Positions 8,059 through 18,710 are shown, numbered from the stretch's first letter. The stretch: DNA of 45,861 nt from Ochrovirga pacifica (GCF_000220525.1 NZ_AFPK01000027.1:1-45861); one strand, 5' to 3'. Notes: generated by a model from the sequence alone, not told the origin. Numbers and translations: made by a program.

Positions 8059-9303
8059 CTAAGATATTTGTGTTTTTTTCAAATTCAATACTCTTTGTAA
8101 TAAGGTTGGGTGCGAATAATGAAAAAACACGTTCCATTTATGTGGAGTTAAGTTGCTCAAGCTATTCTTAGACAGTTTTTTAAGCGAACTTATCAAGGGG
8201 TTTGCTCCGTAGGTTTCTTTGGCAAAGTCATCTGCCTGGTATTCAAATTTTCTAGATAAAATATTCATCAACAAACTTGTAATTTCTGAAATTGGACTAT
8301 ACAGTACTCCAAAAGCCAACAAACCTATGTGAAAACTGCTATTTGGCACATCAAAAGCATCTGCTAATAATGGATTTCCTAACAACAAACCTAATATGTA
8401 TAAGGTAACTCCTGTTAGCAATAATGACAAAAGCATATTGTATAAAGTGTGTTTCTTTTTGTAATGCCCTACTTCATGTGCAAAAACTGCTACAATTTCT
8501 TCTTCTGTTAAATCATGAATTAACGTATCGTACAAAACAATTCTTTTTTTTGCCCCAAAACCTGTAAAATATGCATTCGCTTTGGTCGATCTTTTAGAAC
8601 CATCTATTACAAAAATATCCGAAAGTTTAAAACCTTGTGCTTTGGCATATGCTGCTAATTTTTGCCTTAGACTTCCTTCTTCTAGCGGAGTTTGTTTGTT
8701 AAACAACGGTACTATTAAATTGGAATAAAACAACGTCATTACTACCGAAAATAGCGTAAAAACTAGCCATGCGTACCACCAAAAATTGTTTTGCATTTGT
8801 TGATACAACCATACCACAAGGGAAAGTAAGCCCCCGCCAATTAATAAACTCATCAACAAGCCTTTTAATTTATCTAACCAAAATATTTTGGGTGTACTTT
8901 TGTTAAAACCAAAATTTTCCTCAATTACAAACGTGTGATAGTACGAAAATGGAACTTGTAAAATAGAACTTGCCAAGCCTATTATTCCAAAAAAGAGTAA
9001 ACTTTGCAATAAGCTATGCTCTGTTAGTTGTTTGCTAATTTCATCCACCCAAGCAACTCCATTTAACATAAAAAACATAAGAGTTACCACAAAAGAAAAC
9101 ACTCCCGACAAAGTAGAAAATCTATAATTGGTTTGTTTGTATTTTTGTGATTTTTGATAGGCATCAGCATCGTAAACATCTTGTAATTCTTTTGGAATGG
9201 GGTCATTAAAACGTTTTGCATTTGCATAACTAATCCATTCTTCTTTTACATAATTTAGTACCAAAATGGCAATGATGGTATAAAATAAAAAGTCTCCAGT
9301 CAT
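8059..9303 (-). CDS. M48-family membrane metalloprotease (Ste24/CAAX protease 1-like)
   Basis: 414 residues with several hydrophobic segments, giving an integral inner-membrane protein of the Ste24p architecture. The zinc motif HEVGH occurs near residue 276 in VFAHEVGHYKKKH; the third ligand glutamate is likely in FEYQADDFA further on. Family members cleave membrane proteins or, in eukaryotes, prenylated CAAX proteins; the bacterial role is usually thought to be membrane-protein quality control. The start codon directly abuts the stop codon of the upstream RNA methyltransferase gene, so the two are co-transcribed. Confidence 0.9.
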   Translation of the reverse strand: MTGDFLFYTIIAILVLNYVKEEWISYANAKRFNDPIPKELQDVYDADAYQKSQKYKQTNYRFSTLSGVFSFVVTLMFFMLNGVAWVDEISKQLTEHSLLQSLLFFGIIGLASSILQVPFSYYHTFVIEENFGFNKSTPKIFWLDKLKGLLMSLLIGGGLLSLVVWLYQQMQNNFWWYAWLVFTLFSVVMTLFYSNLIVPLFNKQTPLEEGSLRQKLAAYAKAQGFKLSDIFVIDGSKRSTKANAYFTGFGAKKRIVLYDTLIHDLTEEEIVAVFAHEVGHYKKKHTLYNMLLSLLLTGVTLYILGLLLGNPLLADAFDVPNSSFHIGLLAFGVLYSPISEITSLLMNILSRKFEYQADDFAKETYGANPLISSLKKLSKNSLSNLTPHKWNVFFHYSHPTLLQRVLNLKKTQIS

Positions 9304-10101
9304 TTAGTTAAAATTTCGTTGTCTCTTGGCTTCAAATATCAAAATTCCTGCCGCAACAGATACATTCATAGAATCTATTTTTCCTTGCATAGGAATGATG
9401 ATTTTTTTATCCGTATGGTTTAACCATTCTTCACTTAATCCTACTGCTTCGGTACCTACTACCAATGCTATTGCTTGGGTAAAGTCTTGATGATGATACG
9501 CTTCAGAGTCCTCTTTAAGTGCTGCTGCATACGTTTGAATATTCTGCTTTTTAAGGTATGCTAAAATTTCTTGCGTACTTCCTGTAGCTACTTGGTTGGT
9601 AAACAAGCATCCCACACTAGAGCGTATAATATTAGGATTGTACAGATCTGTTTTGGGGTTGGCAATTAGCACTGCATCTATCTTAGCAGCATCAGCCGTA
9701 CGCAACATAGCTCCTATATTCCCTGGTTTTTCGGGGGCTTCGGCAACCAAAATTAACGGAGTTTTGGTTGCAAATGTCAGAGCATCTAACGCAATGGTTT
9801 TGTTTTTTACCACAGCTAAAATTCCTTCCGTAGATCCTCTGTACGCTATTTTTTCGTACACCTCTTTGCTTACTTGTATATAATCTTTTGCAGCTATGCT
9901 ATCAACCTTAAAATCATCTGGTAATAGAGCCGAATAATAAACCAACTGTTCTATTTGATAACTACTTTCTATGGCAAGTTTAAGCTCTCTTTGCCCCTCT
10001 ACAATAAAGGTTTGGGTTTGCTTTCTGTATTTAGACTTTTCGGTAAGCAATACCAAGGACTTTACCCAACTGTTTTGTACACTACTTATATGTTTGTGCA
10101 T
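9304..10101 (-). CDS. SPOUT-family (TrmH/SpoU) RNA 2'-O-methyltransferase
   Basis: 265 residues. An N-terminal substrate-binding domain (FIVEGQRELKLAIES) precedes the SpoU methylase domain. The three family motifs are visible: EKPGNIGAMLRTADAAKIDA, ALVVGTEAVGLSEEW and IPMQGKIDSMNVSVAAGIL, forming the knotted S-adenosylmethionine site. The target may be 23S rRNA (RlmB/TsnR-like) or tRNA; the sequence does not decide. Its stop codon is directly followed by the M48 protease start. Confidence 0.9.
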   Translation of the reverse strand: MHKHISSVQNSWVKSLVLLTEKSKYRKQTQTFIVEGQRELKLAIESSYQIEQLVYYSALLPDDFKVDSIAAKDYIQVSKEVYEKIAYRGSTEGILAVVKNKTIALDALTFATKTPLILVAEAPEKPGNIGAMLRTADAAKIDAVLIANPKTDLYNPNIIRSSVGCLFTNQVATGSTQEILAYLKKQNIQTYAAALKEDSEAYHHQDFTQAIALVVGTEAVGLSEEWLNHTDKKIIIPMQGKIDSMNVSVAAGILIFEAKRQRNFN

Positions 10102-10122
10102 GTATTTCGTTTTATTCTGCTA

Positions 10123-10130
10123 CAAAAATA
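10123..10130 (-). promoter_or_regulatory. Candidate -7 box of the methyltransferase-protease operon
   Basis: TATTTTTG on the minus strand, 21 bases before the methyltransferase start, fits TAnnTTTG. No well-placed TTG is visible. Confidence 0.4.
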
Positions 10131-10193
10131 CATTTTAAATAGGTATCCATTTAGATTGTTTTTTATTGCCTGCTTAAGGCAATTTGTTTTGGA

Positions 10194-11003
10194 TTAAATC
10201 TGAGCAATTAACTTTTCTATTATTTTTTCTACTCCGTTTTCATCATTTGATGTTGTTTCGTAACGGGCTATTTTCTTTACTTCTGGATGTGCATTTTGCA
10301 TTGCAACACTAAATTTTGCTTTTTTTAGCATTTCCACATCATTCATATAATCTCCAAAAACCAATGTTTCTTCAGAACCAATTCCTAGTTGTTCTTGTAT
10401 TTTTTCTATGGCATTTCCTTTGTGATTGCTTGGCAAAGCAATATCTAACCAACAAACTCCAGAAACTTTTATTTGCCAATCTTTGGATAAATGTTTTAAG
10501 TACGGATAAATATTTTTTTCTGAATTTTCTTGATTGTAAAGTGCTATCTTTAGTAGTTCATCCTTGGGTAATTCATCAAAACTATCTAGCAATTGATACT
10601 CGCTATAATATTCAGATACAATAGTTTCTAACTCTTTATTTCCTTTTAGAAAATAAGCTCTGTCTTTACCTGCCAAAACTGCATATGTGCTAGGAATATC
10701 TGCAACGATATTTAAAAAATAACGAATGTCTTTAGAATCAAATGCATTTACATACATCAATTGTTCGTGTGCTACTACAAAAGCTCCGTTTTCGGCAACT
10801 ACAATTAAATCTTTTTTAACTGGTGCTAACTTTTGAACAATGCTATGGTACTGCCTACCGCTAGCTGCTACAAATTGAATGTTTTTTTCTTTTAATTGAT
10901 GGAATTGTTTAAAAAACAATTCACTTACTTCATGATTGGAATTCAACAGAGTTCCATCCATATCCGAAACCACCAATTTTACATTTGATAAATCCATGTA
11001 CAC
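10194..11003 (-). CDS. HAD-superfamily phosphatase, Cof/YidA type
   Basis: 269 residues. Motif I VSDMDGTLLNSNHEV carries the nucleophile and acid-base aspartates, with motif II within FVAASGRQ. The C-terminal LVFGDYMNDVEMLKKA is motif IV. The spacing between motifs fits the type IIB cap of Cof-like phosphatases acting on sugar phosphates or flavin intermediates. The substrate cannot be deduced. It is divergent from dnaB across a 213-base spacer and has no obvious operon partner. Confidence 0.9.
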   Translation of the reverse strand: MYMDLSNVKLVVSDMDGTLLNSNHEVSELFFKQFHQLKEKNIQFVAASGRQYHSIVQKLAPVKKDLIVVAENGAFVVAHEQLMYVNAFDSKDIRYFLNIVADIPSTYAVLAGKDRAYFLKGNKELETIVSEYYSEYQLLDSFDELPKDELLKIALYNQENSEKNIYPYLKHLSKDWQIKVSGVCWLDIALPSNHKGNAIEKIQEQLGIGSEETLVFGDYMNDVEMLKKAKFSVAMQNAHPEVKKIARYETTSNDENGVEKIIEKLIAQI

Positions 11004-11017
11004 ATATTTTTTAGTTA

Positions 11018-11025
11018 CAAAGATA
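11018..11025 (-). promoter_or_regulatory. Candidate -7 box of the HAD phosphatase gene
   Basis: TATCTTTG on the minus strand, 14 bases upstream of the start, fits TAnnTTTG. A matching TTG at 19 bases was not seen. Confidence 0.45.
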
Positions 11026-11082
11026 GTGGGTTTAACTGGGTTAAAAATACCTCTAAACCAAAACTAAACATAGTTTCATTCA

Positions 11083-11147
11083 ATAACTTTTTGCTTCTTT
11101 TTTTATAGTATTCAAAAAGTTATCAACAATAAAAAAAGTTATCAACA
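11083..11147. repeat. Three copies of an AAAAAGTTAT motif upstream of dnaB
   Basis: Two direct copies of AAAAAGTTATCAACA (11114-11128 and 11133-11147) are spaced 19 bases start to start. An inverted copy ATAACTTTTTG (11083-11093) is the perfect complement of CAAAAAGTTAT (11113-11123). The TTATCAACA part differs by one base from the DnaA box TTATCCACA. Position between the HAD gene and dnaB suggests a protein-binding array controlling dnaB or, less likely, an origin element. Confidence 0.6.
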
Positions 11148-11201
11148 CTGGTGTCAATTCTTTTTTCTATGCTATTTTCTGTTCAAATCAATAATATCAA
11201 C

Positions 11202-11209
11202 TAAATTTG
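11202..11209 (+). promoter_or_regulatory. Candidate -7 box of dnaB
   Basis: TAAATTTG matches TAnnTTTG and ends 7 bases before the dnaB ATG. The expected TTG position reads TGT. This would give a nearly leaderless transcript. Confidence 0.4.
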
Positions 11210-11216
11210 TTTTTCC

Positions 11217-12743
11217 ATGGAACAAACAAAGAACATCGCAGGAAAAAAAGTAGACAAGAGCAAAATTGTCAACTTAGCACAAGGAAAAATCCCTCCACAG
11301 GCAGTAGATATGGAGGAAGCTGCTTTGGGAGCTATGATGATTGATAAAAAAGGAATTGATGCGGTTATTGATATTTTGCACGCAGATGCCTTTTACAAAG
11401 AACAACATCAGGCCATTTACAGTGCCATACATACTTTGTTTCAAAACTCAGAACCCATCGACTTATTAACAGTTTCCAATCAATTAAAAAAAGATGGAAA
11501 ACTAAGTTTTGTAGGGGGAGACTTTTACCTTATCGGACTTACACAAAAAGTATCTTCATCTGCACATATAGAGTTTCATGCACGTATTATTTTACAAAAA
11601 TACATTCAACGACAATTGATTAGTATCAGTAGTGAAATTATAGAAAGTTCGTATGATGAAACAGCAGATGTTTTTGATTTGTTAGATATGGCCGAGACTA
11701 AATTTTTTGAAGTAACTCAAGGAAACTTGAAAAAAAGTTCTGAAAAATCGGACTCTTTGGTAAGACAAGCTTTAAAAAAAATAGAAGAAATGGGAGGTAA
11801 AGAAGGAATGTCTGGTTTGCAAACTGGATTTACCAAACTCGATGCATTGACATCAGGTTGGCAACCTTCGGATTTAATTATTATTGCCGCACGTCCTGGT
11901 ATGGGAAAAACAGCTTTTGTTATCTCTATGGCAAAAAACATGGCCATCGATTTTAACTCTGGAGTTGCTATTTTCTCTTTAGAAATGTCTTCCGTACAGT
12001 TGATTACTCGTATGATTTCTTCTGAAACAGGACTATCATCAGAAAAACTTCGTAAAGGAACCTTAGAACCGCACGAATGGGAACAGTTAAATATTAAAGT
12101 AAAAAATTTAACCGAAGCTCCTATTTTTATAGATGACACTCCATCACTTTCTATTTTTGATTTAAGAGCAAAAGCAAGAAGACTTAAATCCCAACACGAT
12201 ATAAAAATTATAGTTATTGACTATTTGCAGTTAATGACAGCTGGAGGTGCTGCAGGAGGAAACCGTGAACAAGAAATTTCGATGATTTCTAGAAACTTAA
12301 AAGCCCTAGCTAAAGAACTTAATGTACCTGTTATTGCCTTGTCTCAGCTTTCTCGTTCTGTAGAAACTAGAGGAGGAAGTAAAAGACCTTTGCTATCTGA
12401 CTTACGTGAATCTGGAGCTATTGAACAAGATGCTGATATTGTATCGTTTATATTTAGACCCGAATATTATGGAATGACAGAATGGGATGATGACGACCAT
12501 TCTCCTTGTGAAGGACAAGGAGAGTTTATTGTTGCCAAACATCGTAATGGTGGACTGGACAATATTCGATTAAAATTTACCGGTCATTTGGCTAAATTCT
12601 CGGATTTAGAAGAGGATTTTGGAGGACAATTAGAGTCTTCTATGAATAGTAGTTTTAATGACATTGCCAGCAATATTAGCCCTAGTGATGCCTTTGATGC
12701 TCCAGTGCAACCCGATGCACCAGATGATGATGTTCCGTTTTAA
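11217..12743 (+). CDS. dnaB: Replicative DNA helicase DnaB
   Basis: 508 residues, normal length. The N-terminal helical primase-interaction domain contains PPQAVDMEEAALGAMMID. The RecA-like domain has Walker A PGMGKTAF at about 227-234, Walker B IIVIDYLQLM and the arginine-finger region DLRESGAIEQDADIVSFIFRPEYY. DnaB is the hexameric helicase at the replication fork. No intein interrupts it. It starts after a spacer with DnaA-box-like repeats and is followed by a terminator. Confidence 0.97.
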   Translation: MEQTKNIAGKKVDKSKIVNLAQGKIPPQAVDMEEAALGAMMIDKKGIDAVIDILHADAFYKEQHQAIYSAIHTLFQNSEPIDLLTVSNQLKKDGKLSFVGGDFYLIGLTQKVSSSAHIEFHARIILQKYIQRQLISISSEIIESSYDETADVFDLLDMAETKFFEVTQGNLKKSSEKSDSLVRQALKKIEEMGGKEGMSGLQTGFTKLDALTSGWQPSDLIIIAARPGMGKTAFVISMAKNMAIDFNSGVAIFSLEMSSVQLITRMISSETGLSSEKLRKGTLEPHEWEQLNIKVKNLTEAPIFIDDTPSLSIFDLRAKARRLKSQHDIKIIVIDYLQLMTAGGAAGGNREQEISMISRNLKALAKELNVPVIALSQLSRSVETRGGSKRPLLSDLRESGAIEQDADIVSFIFRPEYYGMTEWDDDDHSPCEGQGEFIVAKHRNGGLDNIRLKFTGHLAKFSDLEEDFGGQLESSMNSSFNDIASNISPSDAFDAPVQPDAPDDDVPF

Positions 12744-12771
12744 AAAAAAATATAAACTAATACAATCTTTT

Positions 12772-12804
12772 AGCCTCTTGAACGTTCTCAATGAGGCTTT
12801 TTAT
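12772..12804 (+). terminator. Intrinsic terminator after dnaB
   Basis: AGCCTC (12772-12777) pairs with GAGGCT (12793-12798), extended inside by TTGA/TCAA with one bulge, then TTTTTAT. It lies 28 bases after the dnaB stop. Confidence 0.7.
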
Positions 12805-12851
12805 TTGCCTACAATTAGTAAAATTCATTAATAAAAAACATTTAAGTACTC

Positions 12852-13757
12852 ATGTCTTTTGTCTTTAACCGCATCAAAAGAGGATGTATAACTTTTTGCA
12901 TCTTAGCAATGTCCACCTGTTTATACGGACAATATGCAAAAAATGCCAAGCCTGTAGAACGTGTGCTCTTTCCGTTTGATACCTTATCAAAAAGCAAGTC
13001 CATTGTTCACTACTACCAAAAGAATTGGGACAACTACCATTTTAACCCCTATCAAAAAGACCTTGTAAAGTTTCCTTTTGAAATTGTATTCACAGAAGAC
13101 ACTTATCACTCTCCTATTAAAAGAAAAAAATTAATTACCTCTAGATACGGATGGAGAAATAGAAGAGCACATGCAGGTATAGATATTGACTTGGTTACAG
13201 GAGATACTGTATTTGCAATGCTAGAAGGAAAAATTCGTTATGCAAACTACCATTCGGGACATGGAAAAACAATTGTGGTAAGACACAAAAACGGACTAGA
13301 AACCGTTTACGCACACTTGTCTGACTATATTGCTAAAGAAAATGATACCGTTCTAAAAGGTCAGGCAATTGGTCTTGGAGGCAATACAGGACATTCACAC
13401 GGTAGTCATTTGCACTTAGAAGTACATTACCAAGGGATTACTCTTAACCCAGAAGCTATTTTTAATTTTGATGAAAGCAATACCCTATGGCAGCAACGCA
13501 ATTGGATTACCAACTATTGGGCTACCCCATATCTTCACAGAGCCAGCAAACAAAGTAATATTCAGCTATACGCCACTAAAGAGGATGCTATTGCTAGCGA
13601 AATCAAAAAGAAAATTCAATATACTGTAAAACCTGGAGATACGCTTTCTAAAATTGCACATGCTTATAGTGTTTCTATTGCTAGTATTTGTAAAATAAAT
13701 TCGCTTACACCTAAAAGTATTATACATATAGGGCAACACTTAACGCTGTTGCAATAA
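12852..13757 (+). CDS. Secreted M23 peptidase with C-terminal LysM domain
   Basis: 301 residues. The N-terminus has a basic start and hydrophobic stretch (GCITFCILAMSTCLYGQ) consistent with a signal peptide. The M23 (LytM) domain follows: SRYGWRNRRAHAGIDID carries the first His and Asp zinc ligands near residues 107-111, and HSHGSHLHLEVHYQG carries the HxH pair near 186-188. The ligand set is complete, so an active peptidoglycan endopeptidase is expected. A LysM repeat (YTVKPGDTLSKIAHAYSVSI) at the C-terminus binds the glycan chain. It probably acts in wall remodelling in the periplasm. It stands as a single gene between two terminators. Confidence 0.92.
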   Translation: MSFVFNRIKRGCITFCILAMSTCLYGQYAKNAKPVERVLFPFDTLSKSKSIVHYYQKNWDNYHFNPYQKDLVKFPFEIVFTEDTYHSPIKRKKLITSRYGWRNRRAHAGIDIDLVTGDTVFAMLEGKIRYANYHSGHGKTIVVRHKNGLETVYAHLSDYIAKENDTVLKGQAIGLGGNTGHSHGSHLHLEVHYQGITLNPEAIFNFDESNTLWQQRNWITNYWATPYLHRASKQSNIQLYATKEDAIASEIKKKIQYTVKPGDTLSKIAHAYSVSIASICKINSLTPKSIIHIGQHLTLLQ

Positions 13758-13841
13758 CCTATTACAACGTATTTTTGTTGCTAATTAAATAAGTTGATTC
13801 TTTATATTATCTTCTACACTTGTCTTAAAAGTATATATCAT

Positions 13842-13873
13842 AAAAGAGATGTATAGATTGCTACACCTCTTTT
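13842..13873. terminator. Bidirectional terminator between converging genes
   Basis: AAAAGAG-TGTA pairs with TACA-CTCTTTT with one internal mismatch and an 8-base loop. It lies between the M23 gene (plus) and the DUF3467 gene (minus), and T-rich or A-rich arms serve both directions. Confidence 0.65.
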
Positions 13874-13900
13874 GTATTACATTATCTTACAACGCAGTGT

Positions 13901-14212
13901 CTAAGCCTCTCCTATAGGACCAAAATTAATAGGATAGTCTTGTTGCTCAAACTCTTTAATTTCTCCTACCTGAGCTTCAAATTTTTGAATGTTGTCTACC
14001 AAAGCTTGTGCTAATCTTTTGGCATGTTGCGGGGTTAAAATAATTCTAGACTTTACTTTAGCCTTAGGCAAACCAGGCATAATACTTACAAAATCTACTA
14101 CAAATTCAGAATTTGAATGATTGATAATTGCTAAGTTAGAATAAACACCTTCTGCTGTTTCTGGTGACAATTCTATATTGATATTTCCGTCTTTTTCTTT
14201 TGATTGTTCCAT
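13901..14212 (-). CDS. DUF3467 family protein
   Basis: 103 residues, acidic and without signal or membrane segment. The pattern PETAEGVYSNLAIINHSNSE, FVVDFVSIMPGLPKAKV and RIILTPQHAKRLAQAL is that of the DUF3467 family. The function is unknown. It lies directly downstream of rpoC on the same strand but after a strong terminator, so it probably has its own promoter or depends on read-through. Confidence 0.85.
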   Translation of the reverse strand: MEQSKEKDGNINIELSPETAEGVYSNLAIINHSNSEFVVDFVSIMPGLPKAKVKSRIILTPQHAKRLAQALVDNIQKFEAQVGEIKEFEQQDYPINFGPIGEA

Positions 14213-14264
14213 ACTGTGATATTGATATTAATTAAGGAACTAAAATACTATTAATATTCAGAGC

Positions 14265-14300
14265 AAAAAAAAATCAGCTCCTACAAAAATAGGAGCTGAC
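14265..14300 (-). terminator. Intrinsic terminator of the rpoBC transcript
   Basis: Perfect 10-bp arms TCAGCTCCTA / TAGGAGCTGA (14274-14299) around a 6-base loop, followed on the minus strand by nine Ts (14265-14273). This is a textbook terminator 33 bases after the rpoC stop. Confidence 0.9.
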
Positions 14301-14332
14301 TTTTATCTATAGATAACTTTTTGAAGTATTAA

Positions 14333-17300
14333 CTATTCTTCAAAACTTTCTTCAATTTCCTCTTTAGGACCCACAATCATATTGTTATAAATTCTCATAC
14401 CTGTACCGGCAGGAATCTTTTTACCAACAATTACATTTTCTTTCAATCCTTCTAAGTAATCTACCTTACCATTTACAGCTGCTTCGTTCAATACTTTTGT
14501 TGTTTCTTGGAACGATGCTGCAGAGATAAATGATTTGGTTTGTAACGATGCTCTTGTAATTCCTTGTAGAATTTGTTCTGCTGTTGCAGGTCTTGCATCT
14601 CTAGCCTGTACCAAGGTTTTATCTTCACGTGTCAATCTAGAATTTTCATCTCTTAACTGACGAGCTGTAATGATTTGTCCTGGTTTAAATGTTCCTGAAT
14701 CTCCTGCTTCTTCTACTACTTTCATTCCAAAAATCTCATCGTTTTTCTCGATAAAGTCATTTTTGTGTACCAAAGAGTTTTCTAAGAATAAAGTGTCTCC
14801 AGAATCTATAATTCTTACTTTACGCATCATTTGTCTAACCACTACTTCATAGTGTTTGTCGTTAATACGCACCCCTTGCAAACGATATACTTCTTGAATT
14901 TCGTTAACGATATATTCTTGAACTTTTGAAGGTCCTTGAATTCTTAAAATATCTTCTGGAGTAATAGAACCGTCAGACAATGGCATTCCTGCTTTTACAT
15001 AATCGTTTTCTTGTACCAAAATTTGGTTAGAAAGTTTAATTAAGTATTTCTTAATATCACCAAACTTAGACTCTACAATAATCTCTCGGTTACCTCGTTT
15101 AATTTTACCAAAAGAAACCACACCATCAGTTTCAGCTACAACAGCTGGATTCGATGGATTACGTGCTTCGAACAACTCCGTTACACGTGGTAAACCTCCT
15201 GTAATATCCCCAGCCTTACCAGACTTACGAGGAATTTTAACCAATGTTTTACCTGTTTCAATAGCATCTCCATCATTTACCATTAAGTGAGCCCCTACTG
15301 GCAATGAATATGATCGTAGTGCATTTCCGTCTTTATCTTCAATGATAATGGCAGGAATTTTTTTCTTATCCTTAGATTCAATAATTACCTTTTCTTGGAA
15401 CCCTGTTTGTTCATCAATTTCAACCGAATAGTTAATTCCTTGCTCTAAGTCTTCAAAAGCAACTTTACCTGCAAATTCAGAAACAATTACTCCGTTAAAT
15501 GGATCCCACTGACAAATAGCATCTCCTTTGTTAATACTTGTTTGACCTTTTACAAATATGTACGATCCGTAAGGAATTACAGTGTTACTTAACACTGTTC
15601 CTATCTTCTCGTCCATAATTTTTGCTTCAGCAGTACGAGAAATTACAATTTCTACATCTTCCCCTTGAGGATTTTTTCCTGGTACCGTTACCAAGTCATC
15701 AATCACCAATTTACCGCTAAACTTAGCTATCAATTTATTGTCTTCAGAAATGTTACCTGCAACCCCTCCAACGTGGAACGTACGAAGTGTTAACTGTGTA
15801 CCTGGTTCTCCAATAGACTGTGCAGCAATTACTCCAACAGATTCTCCTATCTGAACCATTTTACGTGTAGACATCGATTGTCCGTAACATTTAGCACATA
15901 TTCCTCGTTTAGACTCACAAGTTAACGGAGAACGTACTTCTACTGTATCCAATCCTGATTTTTCTACAATATCAGCCAATTTTTCAGAAATTTCAGTTCC
16001 TGCAGGTACCAATACTTCGTGATTTACTGGATCTTTGATATCGTGTAAAGCCACACGACCTACAATACGTTCGCTTAACGATTCAACAATTTCATCGTTT
16101 TTCTTTAATGGCGAAACATCTAATCCTCTTAAAGTACCACAATCATGCTCGTTGATAATAACATCTTGTGCAACATCTACCAAACGACGAGTTAAGTATC
16201 CAGCATCGGCTGTTTTTAATGCGGTATCGGCCAAACCTTTACGCGCACCGTGCGTAGAAATAAAGTACTCTAAAATAGATAAACCTTCTTTAAAGTTCGA
16301 TAAAATTGGGTTTTCAATAATCTCTCCTCCTGATGCCGTTGATTTTTTAGGCTTTGCCATCAATCCACGCATACCTGTTAACTGACGAATCTGCTCTTTA
16401 GATCCACGGGCTCCAGAATCCAACATCATATATACCGAGTTAAATCCTTGTTGATCTTCACGCAAACGCTTCATCGACAATTCTGTCAACTGGTTGTTGG
16501 TAGATCCCCAAATGTCAATTACCTGATTGTAACGTTCTTTGTTGGTTAACATACCCATGTTATAGTTTTGTACAATAACATCTACTTCTGCGTTTGCATC
16601 GGCAATCATTTGCTTCTTTTCTTCAGGGATAATAATATCTCCTAATGAGAAAGACAATCCACCTCTAAAGGCAAATTTGAATCCCATGTTTTTAATATTA
16701 TCTAAGAATCTTCCTGTTGTTGGAATATCTGTTGCTTTTAGTACTCTGGCAATAATTCCACGCAACGATTTCTTAGTCAAAACCTCATTAATATATCCAG
16801 CTTCTGCAGGTACGTGCTCATTAAACAACACTCTACCTACGGTAGTTTCAATAATTTTGGTGACTTGCTCTCCGTTTTCGTCAATATCTTGTGTTCTTAC
16901 TTTGATACCAGCGTTCAAATCAATTGCTTTTTCATTATAAGCAATGGTTACCTCTTCTGGCGAGTAGAACGTTAATCCTTGTCCTTTAACGGTATATTTT
17001 TCATCAGTAACACGTAATTTGGTCATGTAGTACAGACCCAATACCATATCCTGAGAAGGTACAGTAATCGGTGCTCCGTTGGCTGGGTTCAAAATAGAGT
17101 GAGAACCTAATAGTAACATTTGAGCTTCTAAAATAGCTTCTGGCCCTAATGGTAAGTGTACTGCCATTTGATCCCCATCAAAATCCGCATTAAATGCCGA
17201 ACATACTAATGGGTGTAACTGAATCGCTTTACCTTCTATCAGTTTTGGCTGGAATGCCTGAATTCCTAAACGGTGCAATGTAGGGGCACGGTTTAATAAA

Positions 17301-18616
17301 ACTGGGTGACCTTTAATTACATTTTCCAAGATATCCCAAACTACAGGTTCTTTTTTATCGATGATTTTTTTAGCAGATTTTACTGTTTTTACAACACCAC
17401 GTTCAATCAACTTACGAATGATAAACGGCTTGTACAGTTCAGCTGCCATGTCTTTAGGCAATCCACATTCAGACAAACTCATAGTTGGTCCTACAACAAT
17501 TACAGAACGAGCAGAATAATCTACACGCTTACCTAATAAGTTTTGACGGAAACGTCCTTGCTTTCCTTTTAAGGAATCAGACAAAGATTTTAACGGTCTG
17601 TTAGATTCTGTTTTTACTGCCGATGATTTACGTGTGTTATCAAATAATGAATCTACAGATTCTTGCAACATACGCTTTTCGTTACGTAAAATTACCTCTG
17701 GTGCTTGAATTTCTACCAAACGTTTTAAACGGTTGTTACGAATAATTACACGACGGTACAAATCGTTCAAATCAGAAGTAGCAAAACGTCCTCCATCTAA
17801 AGGCACCAACGGACGTAATTCTGGTGGAATTACTGGAATGGCCTTTAAAATCATCCATGATGGATTGTTTTCTCTATTTTGTTGTGATTCACGGAATGCT
17901 TCAACAACATTCAAACGCTTTAAAGCCTCTGTTTTTCGTTGTTTTGAAGTTTCTGTATTGGCTTTGTGTCTTAATTCGTAAGACAATGCATCTAAATCAA
18001 TACGATCTAACAATTCTATCAAACACTCTGCTCCCATTTTAGCGATGAACTTGTTTGGATCTTCATCATCTAAATAACGGTTTTCTGCAGGTACTGTTTC
18101 TAATATATCTAGGTATTCTTCCTCAGTTAAGAAGTCCATTTTTTGTAATGGAGTTCCATCCAACTGAGTAGCATTACCTGGTTGTATTACTACGTATCTT
18201 TCGTAGTAAATAATCATGTCTAACTTTTTTGATGGCAATCCTAAAAGGTATCCCATTTTGTTAGGCAATGATCTAAAGTACCAAATGTGTGCAATTGGCA
18301 CTACTAAATTGATGTGTCCTACTCTATCTCTACGAACCTTTTTCTCGGTTACTTCAACTCCACAACGGTCACAAACAATTCCCTTATATCTAATTCTTTT
18401 ATACTTACCACAAGCACACTCGTAATCTTTGATAGGTCCAAAGATACGCTCACAGAACAAACCATCTCTTTCTGGTTTGTGAGTACGGTAGTTGATGGTT
18501 TCTGGTTTTAATACCTCTCCAAAAGAAGCCTCTAAAATAGACTCTGGAGATGCCAAACCAATAGAAATTTTTTCAAATTTCTTTTGTGTTAGGTTTTTAT
18601 CGTTATTTCTAGCCAT
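14333..18616 (-). CDS. rpoC: DNA-directed RNA polymerase beta' subunit
   Basis: 1427 residues, a normal full-length Bacteroidota beta'. The N-terminal zinc ribbon [20 protein letters not shown], the catalytic loop NADFDGDQM near residue 475, the bridge-helix/trigger-loop region and the second zinc site ([13 protein letters not shown]) are all seen. With beta it forms the active centre of RNA polymerase. It follows rpoB after a 146-base spacer holding a palindromic element, which is longer than usual for this gene pair. No split or intein is present. Confidence 0.98.
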   Translation of the reverse strand: MARNNDKNLTQKKFEKISIGLASPESILEASFGEVLKPETINYRTHKPERDGLFCERIFGPIKDYECACGKYKRIRYKGIVCDRCGVEVTEKKVRRDRVGHINLVVPIAHIWYFRSLPNKMGYLLGLPSKKLDMIIYYERYVVIQPGNATQLDGTPLQKMDFLTEEEYLDILETVPAENRYLDDEDPNKFIAKMGAECLIELLDRIDLDALSYELRHKANTETSKQRKTEALKRLNVVEAFRESQQNRENNPSWMILKAIPVIPPELRPLVPLDGGRFATSDLNDLYRRVIIRNNRLKRLVEIQAPEVILRNEKRMLQESVDSLFDNTRKSSAVKTESNRPLKSLSDSLKGKQGRFRQNLLGKRVDYSARSVIVVGPTMSLSECGLPKDMAAELYKPFIIRKLIERGVVKTVKSAKKIIDKKEPVVWDILENVIKGHPVLLNRAPTLHRLGIQAFQPKLIEGKAIQLHPLVCSAFNADFDGDQMAVHLPLGPEAILEAQMLLLGSHSILNPANGAPITVPSQDMVLGLYYMTKLRVTDEKYTVKGQGLTFYSPEEVTIAYNEKAIDLNAGIKVRTQDIDENGEQVTKIIETTVGRVLFNEHVPAEAGYINEVLTKKSLRGIIARVLKATDIPTTGRFLDNIKNMGFKFAFRGGLSFSLGDIIIPEEKKQMIADANAEVDVIVQNYNMGMLTNKERYNQVIDIWGSTNNQLTELSMKRLREDQQGFNSVYMMLDSGARGSKEQIRQLTGMRGLMAKPKKSTASGGEIIENPILSNFKEGLSILEYFISTHGARKGLADTALKTADAGYLTRRLVDVAQDVIINEHDCGTLRGLDVSPLKKNDEIVESLSERIVGRVALHDIKDPVNHEVLVPAGTEISEKLADIVEKSGLDTVEVRSPLTCESKRGICAKCYGQSMSTRKMVQIGESVGVIAAQSIGEPGTQLTLRTFHVGGVAGNISEDNKLIAKFSGKLVIDDLVTVPGKNPQGEDVEIVISRTAEAKIMDEKIGTVLSNTVIPYGSYIFVKGQTSINKGDAICQWDPFNGVIVSEFAGKVAFEDLEQGINYSVEIDEQTGFQEKVIIESKDKKKIPAIIIEDKDGNALRSYSLPVGAHLMVNDGDAIETGKTLVKIPRKSGKAGDITGGLPRVTELFEARNPSNPAVVAETDGVVSFGKIKRGNREIIVESKFGDIKKYLIKLSNQILVQENDYVKAGMPLSDGSITPEDILRIQGPSKVQEYIVNEIQEVYRLQGVRINDKHYEVVVRQMMRKVRIIDSGDTLFLENSLVHKNDFIEKNDEIFGMKVVEEAGDSGTFKPGQIITARQLRDENSRLTREDKTLVQARDARPATAEQILQGITRASLQTKSFISAASFQETTKVLNEAAVNGKVDYLEGLKENVIVGKKIPAGTGMRIYNNMIVGPKEEIEESFEE

Positions 18617-18650
18617 GATCTTTTGTTTGTTTAGTATTTAGTAGTCGTAC

Positions 18651-18710
18651 AGAGTATTAAGCATTGGTAGCAAGGCTACGCAACCAAAATGATTCTTAAC
18701 TTAATACTCT
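18651..18710. repeat. Palindromic element in the rpoB-rpoC spacer
   Basis: Perfect 11-bp arms AGAGTATTAAG (18651-18661) and CTTAATACTCT (18700-18710) enclose a smaller stem GTAGC-AAG-GCTAC. Flanking sequence to 18762 is made of short related words (TACTCTATA, AACTTAGTAC, TTATAACTACT). The shape resembles dispersed REP-like or small palindromic intergenic repeats. It lies within the rpoBC transcript, so it will be present as RNA. Confidence 0.6.

Noticed and set aside
10165..10183. Hairpin ATTGCC/GGCAAT between the HAD gene and the methyltransferase gene
   Set aside because: Short 6-bp stem, and on the minus strand where both genes lie the tail is A-rich instead of T-rich, so it is not a convincing terminator.
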